Assembly: GCA_027493055.1 (NCBI GenBank)
Contig: JAPUDO010000063.1
Span: 1 to 64,000 of the forward strand
Direction of reading: 5' to 3'
Origin: Niabella sp.
Lineage (GTDB): Bacteria > Bacteroidota > Bacteroidia > Chitinophagales > Chitinophagaceae
Length of the DNA stretch: 64,000 nucleotides
Both the position numbers and the translations under genes were made by a program. The notes beneath the pieces were generated by a model that saw nothing but the letters and a program-made list of their open reading frames with translations, ran no database searches and had not been told where the DNA came from. Positions 23,938-33,764 of the stretch are shown here, piece by piece. The first letter of the stretch is position 1. Every line of letters begins with the position of its first letter.

Positions 23938-26900
23938 TTAAAACCCAATATTTAGTCCGAATGAGTAACTTTTCAATAAAGGATAATTGTAACCATCTCC
24001 GTTAGTACTGTTTGGATTCAGATCCTGGTCTGAAGGCACAGCATTTTCTACGTCAATGGTGTTTTTAACAATTTTGTACATGGGTGAATGGGTGAAAAGG
24101 TTCTCACCAGAGAAAAACACTTTTGCATTGCGTACGCCAATTCGATTTACCCATCTTGAAGGCAGGTTATATCCGAACTGAATGTTCTTCATTCGTATAT
24201 ATGCCACATTTTGCAGGTAACGGGTTTGAGCTACACCTAAAGTGCGGCTGGTATTATTGGAAGCTGCTCTTGACATGGTTCTTGGGAAATAAGCGTCAGT
24301 ATTTTCAGGTGTCCACATATTACCCAAATGGAAAGCAGGTATGTTATTATAGGGTCTGTTATACTGGCCCCAGAACATTTCGGCTTCAGTACTTGGATAC
24401 CACTGTTGTTTGCCTACACCCTGGAAGAAAACCGAGAAGAATATATTATTCCAGTCTGCGCCAAGGTTAATACCATACATATACCTGGGCGCTGAATTAC
24501 CAATAATTCTTCTGTCGCCAGAGTTACCCACTTTATTTTCGCCTACATTAATAAAGCCATCACCATTCAGATCTTTTAATTTAATATCCCCCGGGAACCA
24601 AAGGCCTGACGGAGAGGCTCTCATCTGAGGATTTTGTTTAGCATGTGAAGCGATATCAGCCTCATCTATAAAGAAACCTTCCGTTTCATAACCCCATATT
24701 TCACCCAGCGTTTGCCCTTCGTAATAATCGCTTAGCAATTTATCAGGGTTATTGTACTTGTCTATTTTTGTTTTGTTATCTGATAAAGTCAGCCTTACAT
24801 TATAGTTAAAAGGTTTTTCAGGGCTACCAAATTTGTCATTCCAGGTAAGAGAAAATTCCCAACCGCGGGTAGTTAAATCAGCATAGTTTCCTTTAGGCAC
24901 ACCGGCTCCAAATACTGCAGGGGGTGTTAGTCCGGTTGTAAACATATCAGTTGTTTTACGAACATAAACATCACCCATAAAGGTTAATCGTCCTGATAAC
25001 ACGGCCATATCCAACCCCAGGTTGGTAGTAGTAGAAGTTTCCCAGGTTAAACCGTCAGGTACTACAGCTGGGTTGCTGGTGATTTGAGGCCTTGCCCCAT
25101 TTAAAATAACTCCCGACTGGCTGATATTGAAAATCTCCTGGAAAGCATAAGAAGCAATATTACCGTTACCCAGCGCTCCATAAGAAGCTCTGATCTTCAA
25201 ATCAGAAATAGCCTTTGGGGATACATTCCAAAACGATTCTTTATTAATTCTCCAACCAGCAGATACTGAAGGGAAGAATCCATAACGTTGGTTAGCCGGG
25301 AACTTAGAAGAGCCATCATAACGGGCGTTTATTTCAAGCAGGTAGCGGTCTTTAAAAGAGTAGTTCAACCTTGAAAAGCCGCCCAAAATAGCCCACTGCT
25401 CATAACCACCACCAGTGTTAATAGACTGCCCCAATACTAAATTTAAGTCGTTGGCATCCTCAAAAATAATACCGTTACGTTGTACGGAAATACGTTTATA
25501 AGTAGATTGCTCATAGTTATAACCAGCCATCGCTTTCAGGTAATGATCGTCTCCAAAACGGTTTTCATATTCTGCGTAAATATTAGTTGCCCAATACCTT
25601 GTGTCGCGTGAATCGAATAACAGATCATTGGTAGTAGTACCTACATAAGAAGTAACTCCCTGGAAATTGCTATAAGGCACCTGCACCCGTTTTTGCTCCT
25701 TGTCATTACTCGTATTTCGGAAAGTAAAATCAGCATTTACACGAAACTTATTGTTGAAGAACTTACTTCTCAAACCTGTAATATTCCTGAATACTTCGCG
25801 GCGGGTATCAATTCCGTTTTTACCGTATATAAAATCACCAACCGTGTAAACTGCCGAAAAAGTTAAGCTGCCATCAGGATTATATATAGGCATGGTAGGG
25901 TGCCCCTCATCGCCAATATTTCTCCAGATACCGCCACCTTCACCTACGTTAATGGGATTGTGGTAATTCATAATAGAATAGTCGGTATTATTTTCAATAC
26001 TTAACCAGGGAAACACCTGTACCGAGCCTCTTGCCCGTATATTTTTCATGCCATAATCATCAGAATTATACTGAAACAGGCCAGCCTGATTTAAGAGGCG
26101 ACCCGAAACCAGGAAAGTTGCTTTATCGCTGCCTCCACTCACCGATAGGTTATTTTCAAAAGCAGTTGTATTTCTTTTGTACAATTCGGCATAATAATCG
26201 GTGCTGCCATAATAAGTGTATTCACCCGTTGTGGGATTTACTTCTACTGTATTGTAGGGCGCTCCCGATTCTACTCTTCTTTTAAACTCATCTAAATAAG
26301 CCTGAGAAAATTTCTGTGTTTTATTAACATTTTGCGGGAAGGCGCCATCTCCATTCACAAAGGCTTCCGAGAACATTTTTGCCCAGGTATAACCATCGGT
26401 TACTAAATCAGGCCTGACTACAGGCGATTTTGATGCAAAATTGCTGCTGTACGAAACATTGGTACGCCCTTTTACACCTTTCTTGGTAGTAATTAAAACC
26501 ACACCAAATACACCTCTTGCTCCATAAATAGCCGCCGAAGCTGCATCTTTAAGGATAGAAATAGTTTCAATATCGTTAGGATTCAAAAGGCTGGGATCAC
26601 CCTCAAAACCATCAATCAGGATCAGCGCACTACCACCCTGACCAATAGAAGTAGTACCTCTTATATTATAGCTTGGCGATTGTGTAGGCTTACCATCCAT
26701 CATTTTCAGGTTCAGGTTAGGCAACATACCCTGTAGTCCCTGCGTAAGGTTGGTAACTGGTCTATTCTCCAGGCTTTTGGAAGATATCTGGTCTACCGAA
26801 CCTGTTGCATTTTCTCTTTTTTGTGTTCCATAACCCACTACAATTACTTCTTCCAGCGCCGCACTGGCAGCGGACGTCAGGTTTATAGCAAGAGGAGCAT

Positions 26901-27219
26901 TTTCTCCCGCTTTAACCTTATAGTTGTCAATCATTAGTGGCTGAAAGCCAATATGCGATACTCTAAAACGATAAATGGTTCCGGTAATAAGTTGCGAAAA
27001 ACGAAATATACCAGCTTCATTAGTTGTAGTACTATTTTGTATAGTACTGTCTGATAAATTGATCGCCGTAATAGTTACATTAGGCATTACAACTCCAGTT
27101 TGATCACGTACGATACCTGTAATAATTGTATTCGTTTGCGTCCATCCTTTAAAGGAAATGCCCAGTAAGAGCAATAGAAAGACAGCCAGATAGCGATGTC
27201 GCTTCAGTCCAATTTTCAT
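23938..27219 (-). CDS. SusC/RagA family TonB-linked outer-membrane transporter
   Basis: The 1093-residue protein has a signal peptide (RYLAVFLLLLLGISFKGW, about 1-27), a CarboxypepD_reg-like domain (about 30-115: IITGIVRDQTGVVMPNVTIT) and the SusC hallmark EEVIVVGYGTQKRENATGSV at about 120. The plug contains LTQGLQGMLPNLNLKMMDGK and DIETISILKDAASAAIYGAR, and a 22-strand-type barrel follows to the C-terminal LKSYSFGLNIGF. It imports a large ligand with its SusD partner, driven by TonB. The gene begins a SusC-SusD-EEP operon. There is no neighbouring anti-sigma factor or hybrid two-component regulator; the divergent PAS kinase at 27559 lacks a DNA-binding output. Confidence 0.96.
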   Translation of the reverse strand: MKIGLKRHRYLAVFLLLLLGISFKGWTQTNTIITGIVRDQTGVVMPNVTITAINLSDSTIQNSTTTNEAGIFRFSQLITGTIYRFRVSHIGFQPLMIDNYKVKAGENAPLAINLTSAASAALEEVIVVGYGTQKRENATGSVDQISSKSLENRPVTNLTQGLQGMLPNLNLKMMDGKPTQSPSYNIRGTTSIGQGGSALILIDGFEGDPSLLNPNDIETISILKDAASAAIYGARGVFGVVLITTKKGVKGRTNVSYSSNFASKSPVVRPDLVTDGYTWAKMFSEAFVNGDGAFPQNVNKTQKFSQAYLDEFKRRVESGAPYNTVEVNPTTGEYTYYGSTDYYAELYKRNTTAFENNLSVSGGSDKATFLVSGRLLNQAGLFQYNSDDYGMKNIRARGSVQVFPWLSIENNTDYSIMNYHNPINVGEGGGIWRNIGDEGHPTMPIYNPDGSLTFSAVYTVGDFIYGKNGIDTRREVFRNITGLRSKFFNNKFRVNADFTFRNTSNDKEQKRVQVPYSNFQGVTSYVGTTTNDLLFDSRDTRYWATNIYAEYENRFGDDHYLKAMAGYNYEQSTYKRISVQRNGIIFEDANDLNLVLGQSINTGGGYEQWAILGGFSRLNYSFKDRYLLEINARYDGSSKFPANQRYGFFPSVSAGWRINKESFWNVSPKAISDLKIRASYGALGNGNIASYAFQEIFNISQSGVILNGARPQITSNPAVVPDGLTWETSTTTNLGLDMAVLSGRLTFMGDVYVRKTTDMFTTGLTPPAVFGAGVPKGNYADLTTRGWEFSLTWNDKFGSPEKPFNYNVRLTLSDNKTKIDKYNNPDKLLSDYYEGQTLGEIWGYETEGFFIDEADIASHAKQNPQMRASPSGLWFPGDIKLKDLNGDGFINVGENKVGNSGDRRIIGNSAPRYMYGINLGADWNNIFFSVFFQGVGKQQWYPSTEAEMFWGQYNRPYNNIPAFHLGNMWTPENTDAYFPRTMSRAASNNTSRTLGVAQTRYLQNVAYIRMKNIQFGYNLPSRWVNRIGVRNAKVFFSGENLFTHSPMYKIVKNTIDVENAVPSDQDLNPNSTNGDGYNYPLLKSYSFGLNIGF

Positions 27220-27558
27220 TGTTGATAGTTTAGTTAATTTATTGGGATTCTTATATGCGTTATTCCTTAGTTTTTTACAGAAGGTTCTTATTTTGTTTTG
27301 GGATATCTTAATTTTCCACTAACAACCCAAGCTTGTGAGATTGCCAAACTCCAGGCCGATACATTTAATAATTTTTGAATTGCAAACCTATAAACATAAT
27401 TCGCTAACCAGCCGATTTGTATTTTAAGAAATTATAAACAATTGGTTAAGCGTATGTTTCGCTTATGAAACCGACATCTATAATTCAGAAAGCTATATCT
27501 TTAAGGATCGAAGCAAAGCTCATATTTATTTTAAACTTTATTTTTTGCTGATATTGTT
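27220..27558. other. Divergent intergenic region, susC-like gene and PAS kinase gene
   Basis: This 339-base spacer must hold the promoters of both flanking genes. On the minus strand TAGGTTTG (27390 to 27383) fits the -7 consensus and would give SusC a leader of about 160 bases; no matching -33 element is seen. TAAGCG/CGCTTA (27447-27465) forms a six-base inverted repeat around TATGTTT and could be an operator. I found no reading frame or tRNA in it. Confidence 0.4.
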
Positions 27559-28668
27559 ATGCCTGAACTGACTACCCATATATCTCAAGCAGAAGAGAAA
27601 CAAAGTATATTAGCAGCTATCGTTAATAATTCTGATGATGCCATTATAAGCAAAACCTTACAAGGTATTATAACAAGCTGGAACAAAGGAGCAGAAGCTC
27701 TTTTTGAATATACAGAAAGCGAAGCTATAGGTAAACATATTTCATTGATTATTCCGCCAGACAGGTATGCGGAAGAAACGCATATTATTAGCGAAATATG
27801 CAAAGGCAATAAAGTGGCACATTTTGAAACATTAAGAGTTTCAAAATCTGGAAAGGTGATTCCCATATCTTTATCAATATCTCCGGTGCTGAATGCAAAA
27901 GGTGAGATTATCGGGGCATCAAAAATTGCCCGAAATATTTCTGAGAAAATTAAAATACAGCAGGAGAAAGATCAATTATACAATGAAATCAAAGTATTAA
28001 GTAATAAAAAAGATGAATTTATTGCAGCCGTAACCCACGAGTTAAAGACGCCCGTTACAGCATTAAGCGGATCTTTGCAAATTTTGAAAAGGTATATTTC
28101 TTTGGAAGAAAAAGGTCTTTTAATTGTTGAGCGCTGTATTAAACAGGTTGACAAGGTTACTTTTCTTATAAACGATTTGCTTGATTTTTCCAAAGCTCAA
28201 ACAGGATTACTTCAGCTGCGCCCGGAAGTTTTTGATATAACCGGGTTAATTACAGATTGCATTGATCTTTTTAAAGGAGAGACACATCATAACTTTAAAT
28301 TTGATGCTGCTACTCCTGTTCAGTTAACTGCAGACCGGCTCCGGATAGAACAGGTGCTTATCAATCTTTTAGGAAATGCAGTTAAATATTCCCCTGCCGG
28401 CGGTTTGATAAAAATTGATGTAAACGAACAGGCAGATACTGTTTCTGTATCTGTTGAGGACGAGGGAATAGGTATTGATAAGGAACATCTGGATAAAATG
28501 TTTACCCGGTTTTATCGTGCTGTAAATACTGATTCCAATATCCCGGGATTGGGAATGGGGCTGTATATCAGCAGGGAAATAGTTAATCGTCATAACGGCA
28601 CTATCCATGTAAAAAGTGAAGCAGGGAAAGGATCTGTATTTTGTTTTATTCTACCTAAAAACAGGTAA
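27559..28668 (+). CDS. Soluble PAS-domain sensor histidine kinase
   Basis: The 369-residue protein has no membrane segment. A PAS domain (about 15-130) contains VNNSDDAIISKTLQGIITSW, KGAEALFEYTESEAIGKHIS and the PAC-type end ASKIARNISEKI. HisKA follows with His160 in AAVTHELKTPVTALS, and HATPase_c (about 260-366) with INLLGNAVKYSP, VEDEGIGIDKEHLDKMFTRF and GLGMGLYISREIVNRHNGTI. It is a cytoplasmic kinase, probably sensing a small molecule or redox state. No response regulator gene is adjacent, so it is an orphan. It is divergent from the SusC operon, which it might or might not control. Confidence 0.92.
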   Translation: MPELTTHISQAEEKQSILAAIVNNSDDAIISKTLQGIITSWNKGAEALFEYTESEAIGKHISLIIPPDRYAEETHIISEICKGNKVAHFETLRVSKSGKVIPISLSISPVLNAKGEIIGASKIARNISEKIKIQQEKDQLYNEIKVLSNKKDEFIAAVTHELKTPVTALSGSLQILKRYISLEEKGLLIVERCIKQVDKVTFLINDLLDFSKAQTGLLQLRPEVFDITGLITDCIDLFKGETHHNFKFDAATPVQLTADRLRIEQVLINLLGNAVKYSPAGGLIKIDVNEQADTVSVSVEDEGIGIDKEHLDKMFTRFYRAVNTDSNIPGLGMGLYISREIVNRHNGTIHVKSEAGKGSVFCFILPKNR

Positions 28669-28688
28669 GCGGCTGCTCACTATTTTCA

Positions 28689-28885
28689 GCCACATCTGAC
28701 AGGGCGGCCACATAAATTTAAATATATCAACCGTTATGCGGCTGAATTGGTGCTTTATCTTACCGCAGAGCGGTAACCCATTTATAGAAGATATTAATTC
28801 CCCCATTAAAAGCGTTGCATAGCTGCGCCACATTGCTCGGATATTTAAAGAAATAAATTTCCGCGTTTGCCTTGCCACATCTGAC
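28689..28885. repeat. Spacer with four GCCACAT copies and a hairpin
   Basis: The spacer between the convergent PAS kinase and DUF6496 genes carries GCCACATCTGAC twice (28689-28700 and 28874-28885). Shorter GCCACAT copies lie at 28707 and 28827, and there is a perfect hairpin TACCGC-AGA-GCGGTA (28761-28775). No convincing reading frame is present. It may be the scar of a small mobile or repetitive element; the hairpin might also serve as a weak terminator. Confidence 0.4.
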
Positions 28886-28931
28886 CTTAACTACACAATT
28901 GAAATATAATTTTACAGCATCCGTTGTAACT

Positions 28932-29141
28932 TTATTTTTTTGCAGCGGTCTTCTTTTTGGGAGCTGCTTTTTTCCTGGCAGGCACTTTTGCGCCTTCTTC
29001 GCGGGCTTCCGATAATCCAATTGCAATTGCCTGTTTTTTGCTTGTTACTTTTTTCCCCGTACCGGTTTTTAATTGACCTTCGTGCATTTCATGCATAGCT
29101 TTTTCTACTTTTTCCCCGGCTTTTTTAGAATACTTTGCCAT
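28932..29141 (-). CDS. DUF6496 family small basic protein
   Basis: The 69-residue, very basic protein begins MAKYSKKAGEKVEKAMHEMH, continues GQLKTGTGKKVTSKKQAIAI and GLSEAREEGAKVPARKK, and ends in a Lys/Ala-rich tail (KKAAPKKKTAAKK) like that of histone H1-type proteins. The middle is the DUF6496 signature. Members are widespread in Bacteroidota and Proteobacteria and are often found with stress genes. DNA binding is suggested by the tail but not shown. The SDR gene starts 35 bases upstream on the same strand. Confidence 0.88.
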   Translation of the reverse strand: MAKYSKKAGEKVEKAMHEMHEGQLKTGTGKKVTSKKQAIAIGLSEAREEGAKVPARKKAAPKKKTAAKK

Positions 29142-29176
29142 AATATTAAAATTGAATGAGTATAGTGAATGAGTAT

Positions 29177-30037
29177 TTAGCCATTAATAACCTCCCCGCC
29201 GTTTGGATGTAATACCTGTCCGCTGATAAACCCGCTATCCTCACACGCCAGGAAAAGAAATGAAGGAGCAATTTCATTAGGCATTCCAGCCCGTTTCATT
29301 GGTGCATCGCTACCAAAAGTGCTGACATCCTTCTTGCTGAATGTTGAAGCAATTAAAGGCGTCCACACAGGCCCGGGTGCCACTGCGTTTACACGAATAC
29401 CCTTTTCTACTAAATTATCAGCAAGGCTTCGGGTAAAGCTAATCACTGCGCCCTTTGCAGCGGCATAATCCAGTAACTTTGGGCTTCCTCTGTAAGCTAC
29501 TACGGATGCTGTGTTGATAATACAGCCATTTTTCTTTAAGTAAGGAATTGTGTGTTTACACATCCAGAAATAAGAAAAAAAGTCGGAGTGGAAAGTGCGC
29601 ATTAATTGAGCTGTATCAATATCCCGGATATCTTTTTCTTCCCAATGAAGTGCTGCATTGTTTACCAATATATCAATTTGCCCGAAAGCGCTCTTTGCCT
29701 TTTCAACCACTTTTTTACAATGAAGCTCTTTACCCAGATCTCCCTTTACGAGTACACATTTACGACCTAACGATATTACTTCTTTCTGCGTTTGCCGTGC
29801 ATCCTCTGTTTCGTTCAGGTAAGCAATCAAAATATCTGCACCTTCTGCTGCAAACAATAAAGAAACGGCTTTACCAATGCCACTGTCACCGCCGGTTATA
29901 ATAGCAACCTTGCCTTGGAGTCTGCCCTGGGGATATAGAACCGGGTACGTTTCGGAGACAGGCTCCAGTCTATCTTGCTGCCCCGGGCGTTGCTGGGATT
30001 GTTTGGGGCGTATGCTTTTTTTTGAGGACTTATTCAT
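29177..30037 (-). CDS. SDR family oxidoreductase (general-stress type)
   Basis: The 286-residue enzyme has a polar N-terminal extension (about 1-40, rich in Gln/Pro: RPKQSQQRPGQQDRLEPVSE). The Rossmann fold starts with VAIITGGDSGIGKAVSLLFA, then DILVNNAALHW, INTASVVAYRGSPKLLDYAA with the catalytic Tyr-x-x-x-Lys (YAAAK), and VNAVAPGPVWTPLI. This long-N-terminus group resembles the Bacillus stress dehydrogenases YhdF/YdaD. The substrate is unknown. It lies in a minus-strand group with DUF6496, topoisomerase IB and a DUF326 protein. Confidence 0.9.
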   Translation of the reverse strand: MNKSSKKSIRPKQSQQRPGQQDRLEPVSETYPVLYPQGRLQGKVAIITGGDSGIGKAVSLLFAAEGADILIAYLNETEDARQTQKEVISLGRKCVLVKGDLGKELHCKKVVEKAKSAFGQIDILVNNAALHWEEKDIRDIDTAQLMRTFHSDFFSYFWMCKHTIPYLKKNGCIINTASVVAYRGSPKLLDYAAAKGAVISFTRSLADNLVEKGIRVNAVAPGPVWTPLIASTFSKKDVSTFGSDAPMKRAGMPNEIAPSFLFLACEDSGFISGQVLHPNGGEVING

Positions 30038-30186
30038 AACACTCAGGAATTATGGTGAAAGCCTGATTCCATGTATCACGGCTTATAAGATTCAAATTTG
30101 ATACCAGCCACCTGGTACAAACAAAATGGATATTTTTAACCCGGTAACAACAACAATTTTCAAAAAAAATGCTGACTGTTATATTT

Positions 30187-31188
30187 TCAGGCGAGACTTT
30201 TCTTATTCCATCTCCTTTTTAACAAACATAATACGCCCAGTTCTTCTACTGAAAGCTTTTCATTTGCTTTAAGCATTTTGTCCACTTCTCTTTTAAAATA
30301 GCTTAATGTTTTGCCATGCATATAATTGTCAATAACACGCGGATCAATATATGAACCACGGGCAATGGCAGGTGTGTTACCCAATTTCTCACTCACCTTT
30401 ACCACTGCTTCACGGATATTTTTGTTCAGCTTTTTCTGTTCCCTGACTTCTACAGCACCCATCTCATCCAGTGCCATTGCGGCAATTACTGTTCCGGCCC
30501 AGGTACGGAAATCTTTGGCTGAAAATTCCTCACCCATTATTTCACGGATATATTCATTGAGGTCATTACTCTTAACATCATGGATGATGTCAGCCTCATC
30601 TGTATATTTGAAAATTTCGTAGCCAGGCATTTCATCCAGCTCCTGAACAATTTTTGTTAGCCTGGCGTCTGCTACGTGTCTTTCCTGTTGCTGGCCCGAT
30701 TTACCTTTATAAGAAAAAATCATTTCGTTGCCAGCTATTTCCAGGTGTTTGCTTCGTAAGGTAGTAAGGCCATAGCTCTTATTTTCTTTAGCATAAACCT
30801 CATTACCCGGCCGGAAAAATGCAGTTTCCAGGAGCCGTACCATTGTAGCCAGCACTTTTTCCCGGTTGGGTTTTCGCTTACGCAGGTGTTGCCCAGTTAC
30901 ACGGCGCATATGCTCCAGTTGAGCGGCAAAGCGAAGAATGCGGTCAAATTTCTTTTCCTCCTGCCTGCGCCGGAATTTACTGTTATAAATATATTGTTTC
31001 CTGCCCTTTGCATCAAAGCCTGCAGCCCATATCCTGGCACGGGGAGAAGTATTGATCTCAACTTTTTTCCATGCAGGGGGAATGACCAGTGACTTGAAAT
31101 AGGCTTTCAATTTGTTATCGGTAACAACACACCCCTCTTCATCAGCGTACACAAAGCCCTTTCCTCTTCTATTCCTGTAATAGCGCAT
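30187..31188 (-). CDS. DNA topoisomerase IB (poxvirus/bacterial type)
   Basis: The 333-residue enzyme is given from the ATG at 31188 (MRYYRNRRGKGFVYADEEG); an ATG at 31215 would add nine unlikely residues. The N-terminal domain has VIPPAWKKVEINTSPRARIW and AAGFDAKGRKQYIYN. The catalytic domain has YGLTTLRSKHLEI, FSAKDFRTWAGTVIAA (catalytic Arg228) and NTPAIARGSYIDPRVIDNY with the nucleophilic Tyr, most likely Tyr280. It nicks one DNA strand through a 3'-phosphotyrosine and relaxes supercoils without ATP. The family is scattered among bacteria and often travels with accessory stress genes. It runs in the same direction as its neighbours. Confidence 0.93.
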   Translation of the reverse strand: MRYYRNRRGKGFVYADEEGCVVTDNKLKAYFKSLVIPPAWKKVEINTSPRARIWAAGFDAKGRKQYIYNSKFRRRQEEKKFDRILRFAAQLEHMRRVTGQHLRKRKPNREKVLATMVRLLETAFFRPGNEVYAKENKSYGLTTLRSKHLEIAGNEMIFSYKGKSGQQQERHVADARLTKIVQELDEMPGYEIFKYTDEADIIHDVKSNDLNEYIREIMGEEFSAKDFRTWAGTVIAAMALDEMGAVEVREQKKLNKNIREAVVKVSEKLGNTPAIARGSYIDPRVIDNYMHGKTLSYFKREVDKMLKANEKLSVEELGVLCLLKRRWNKKSLA

Positions 31189-31223
31189 GACACAACAATT
31201 TTTCAGGATTATCAATGGGTTCT

Positions 31224-31786
<563 letters not shown>

Positions 31787-32059
31787 TTGATTTAAGGTTT
31801 AACATATCAAATTTTTGTACCAGACAAAAAATGATTCATGATGAATACATTTCAAATTCCCTGCCACTTTCCAAAAAGGAATTAAAACTGGATATGCAAA
31901 CGCACAAATGAAAGCATTAAAGGCATTACCTGTGTGGTGGTAAATAAAGATGTGCCAGGAGAACTACACAGCTTCCAATAAAGAAATATAAAGCGTATCT
32001 GTTTAAGAAGCATTAATGTAATGAAGTGCTGATGGACATTCTGGCGCTTTGAAAAGGTT
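31787..32059. other. Spacer without a recognisable gene
   Basis: This 273-base stretch separates the DUF326 gene from the aldehyde dehydrogenase gene. Only short reading frames interrupted by stops occur on either strand, and I saw no hairpin with a T-tract. It may contain the DUF326 promoter. Confidence 0.3.
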
Positions 32060-33553
32060 TTAACTATAAAACCTCATTGCTTCTTTAGTCAGTTCATTGT
32101 TTACTGTTCTCCAGATACCTAAAGGATTTTCATTCTTTAATTCATCAGGTAACAGTTCATTGCTCCAGTTCTGATAAGCTACCGGGCGTGCAAATCTTTT
32201 AATACCGTCTGCGCCTACCGAAGAAAACCTTGAGTCGGTTGTAGCTGGGAACGGGCCGCCGTGCTGCATACTAAGGCATACCTCAACACCTGTGGGCACA
32301 CCATTTAAAATAAAGCGGCCGCAAAGATTTTGAACGGCATCCACCAGTTCCGCATTACTTTTTGTATCTTCTTCCGTTGCCATTAAAGTAGCGGTCAGCT
32401 GCCCTTCAATATGCCTGGCTACATCTGTCATTTGCCGCATATCTTTACACTTTATGATTAAAGAATAAGGGCCAAATACTTCCTGGTGCAAAACGGGGTT
32501 ATTTATAAAAACATCTGCGGTAACAACCGCTACAGTAGGGATACCCTGCATTTCTTTTGATGCCACTTCTGAGACAGCAACTACCTGTACTTCCGGCAAA
32601 GACAAAGCCTGTGCTCTTTTGTCTGCATAATTCTCATAAATACCTTTGTTCAGCATGGTTACAGGAGCAATCGTTTTTATTTTTGCCGCCAGTGTAGTTA
32701 TGAATGTAGTAAGATCATTCCCTTCCAGGCCTATCAGTAAACCGGGATTGGTACAGAACTGTCCTGACCCCAAAGTGATTGAAGCTGCATATTGTTTTGC
32801 AATTGCAGCAGCCGATACGCGCATTTTTCCGGGAAGCAGGAATACGGGGTTTATACTGCTCATTTCTGCAAAAACGGGGATAGGGTCTTTACGCTGGTTA
32901 GCCCAGTCAAACAACTGCTTACCACCGGTAAAGGAACCCGTAAAGCCCGCTGCTTTGGTATAAGGATGCGTTACCAAAGCCCGACCAACTTCAAAACTCC
33001 TGCCATACAGATGCGTAAAAACACCTTTAGGTAAATGACAGGCTTCCACTGCTTTTATGATGGCACCTGCTACCAGCTTGCTGGTTTGGGCATGGGCAGG
33101 ATGTGCTTTTACAACTACCGGGCAGCCGGCAGCAAAGGCTGTTGCCGTATCACCACCGGCAGTAGAATAAGCAAACGGAAAATTGGAGGCGCCAAAAACA
33201 ACTACCGGCCCTAAAGGCACCAGCATTTTCCTGATATCCGGTTTAGGTGGTGCTTTATCGGGAATAGCCGTATCAATACGGGCTTCGAGCCATTCGCCTC
33301 TTTCACAGGCTGCTGCATAGGAGTTCAGCTGGAATATTGTTCTTGCCAGCTCCCCTCTTAATCTCGCCTCGGACAAATTGGTTTCCTTACCCGCTGTTAT
33401 TATCAGATCGTTGCCTAAGCTTTCTATTTGTTCCGCAATGGAGCGCATAAAGTGAGCCCGTTCTTTTAACGAACATTTTCTATAGATATGAAAGGCGTCC
33501 CATGCACTCTTCAGCGCTTCGTTTACCTCTTGTATTGTAGCATCGTTAAACAT
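32060..33553 (-). CDS. Aldehyde dehydrogenase, ketoglutarate-semialdehyde dehydrogenase type
   Basis: The 497-residue product has the ALDH core of the NADP-dependent 2,5-dioxopentanoate dehydrogenase group: LVPLGPVVVFGASNFPFAYS, GCPVVVKAHPAHAQTSKLV, GFTGSFTGGKQLFDWAN, VFAEMSSINPVFLLPG (general-base Glu) and LGSGQFCTNPGLLIG (catalytic Cys). Such enzymes oxidise alpha-ketoglutaric semialdehyde in pentose/uronate breakdown. The protein starts at FNDATIQEVNEAL, where relatives already have about 25-30 residues (the first strands of the fold). In-frame TAA lies 12 codons upstream, so that part is missing or was lost. Whether it is active is open. The gene stands alone on the minus strand. Confidence 0.85.
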   Translation of the reverse strand: MFNDATIQEVNEALKSAWDAFHIYRKCSLKERAHFMRSIAEQIESLGNDLIITAGKETNLSEARLRGELARTIFQLNSYAAACERGEWLEARIDTAIPDKAPPKPDIRKMLVPLGPVVVFGASNFPFAYSTAGGDTATAFAAGCPVVVKAHPAHAQTSKLVAGAIIKAVEACHLPKGVFTHLYGRSFEVGRALVTHPYTKAAGFTGSFTGGKQLFDWANQRKDPIPVFAEMSSINPVFLLPGKMRVSAAAIAKQYAASITLGSGQFCTNPGLLIGLEGNDLTTFITTLAAKIKTIAPVTMLNKGIYENYADKRAQALSLPEVQVVAVSEVASKEMQGIPTVAVVTADVFINNPVLHQEVFGPYSLIIKCKDMRQMTDVARHIEGQLTATLMATEEDTKSNAELVDAVQNLCGRFILNGVPTGVEVCLSMQHGGPFPATTDSRFSSVGADGIKRFARPVAYQNWSNELLPDELKNENPLGIWRTVNNELTKEAMRFYS

Positions 33554-33764
33554 CAGTGTAGCTTTTTTATTGGCAATTTTTGATTACCCGTTTTGCTGCG
33601 AATATGCGGGCCGGAACATGCAACACAAAAAAGTGAGTGAGCTGTCTACCCAACAGGCAGGTACAACAAAGATGCCATACTTGCCTGCTGCAAGCAGGTA
33701 TCCTTTTGCTAGTGTAACAATTAAAAGTATATAAAACTTTTTCGCAACAGGGTTAAACCGGCTT

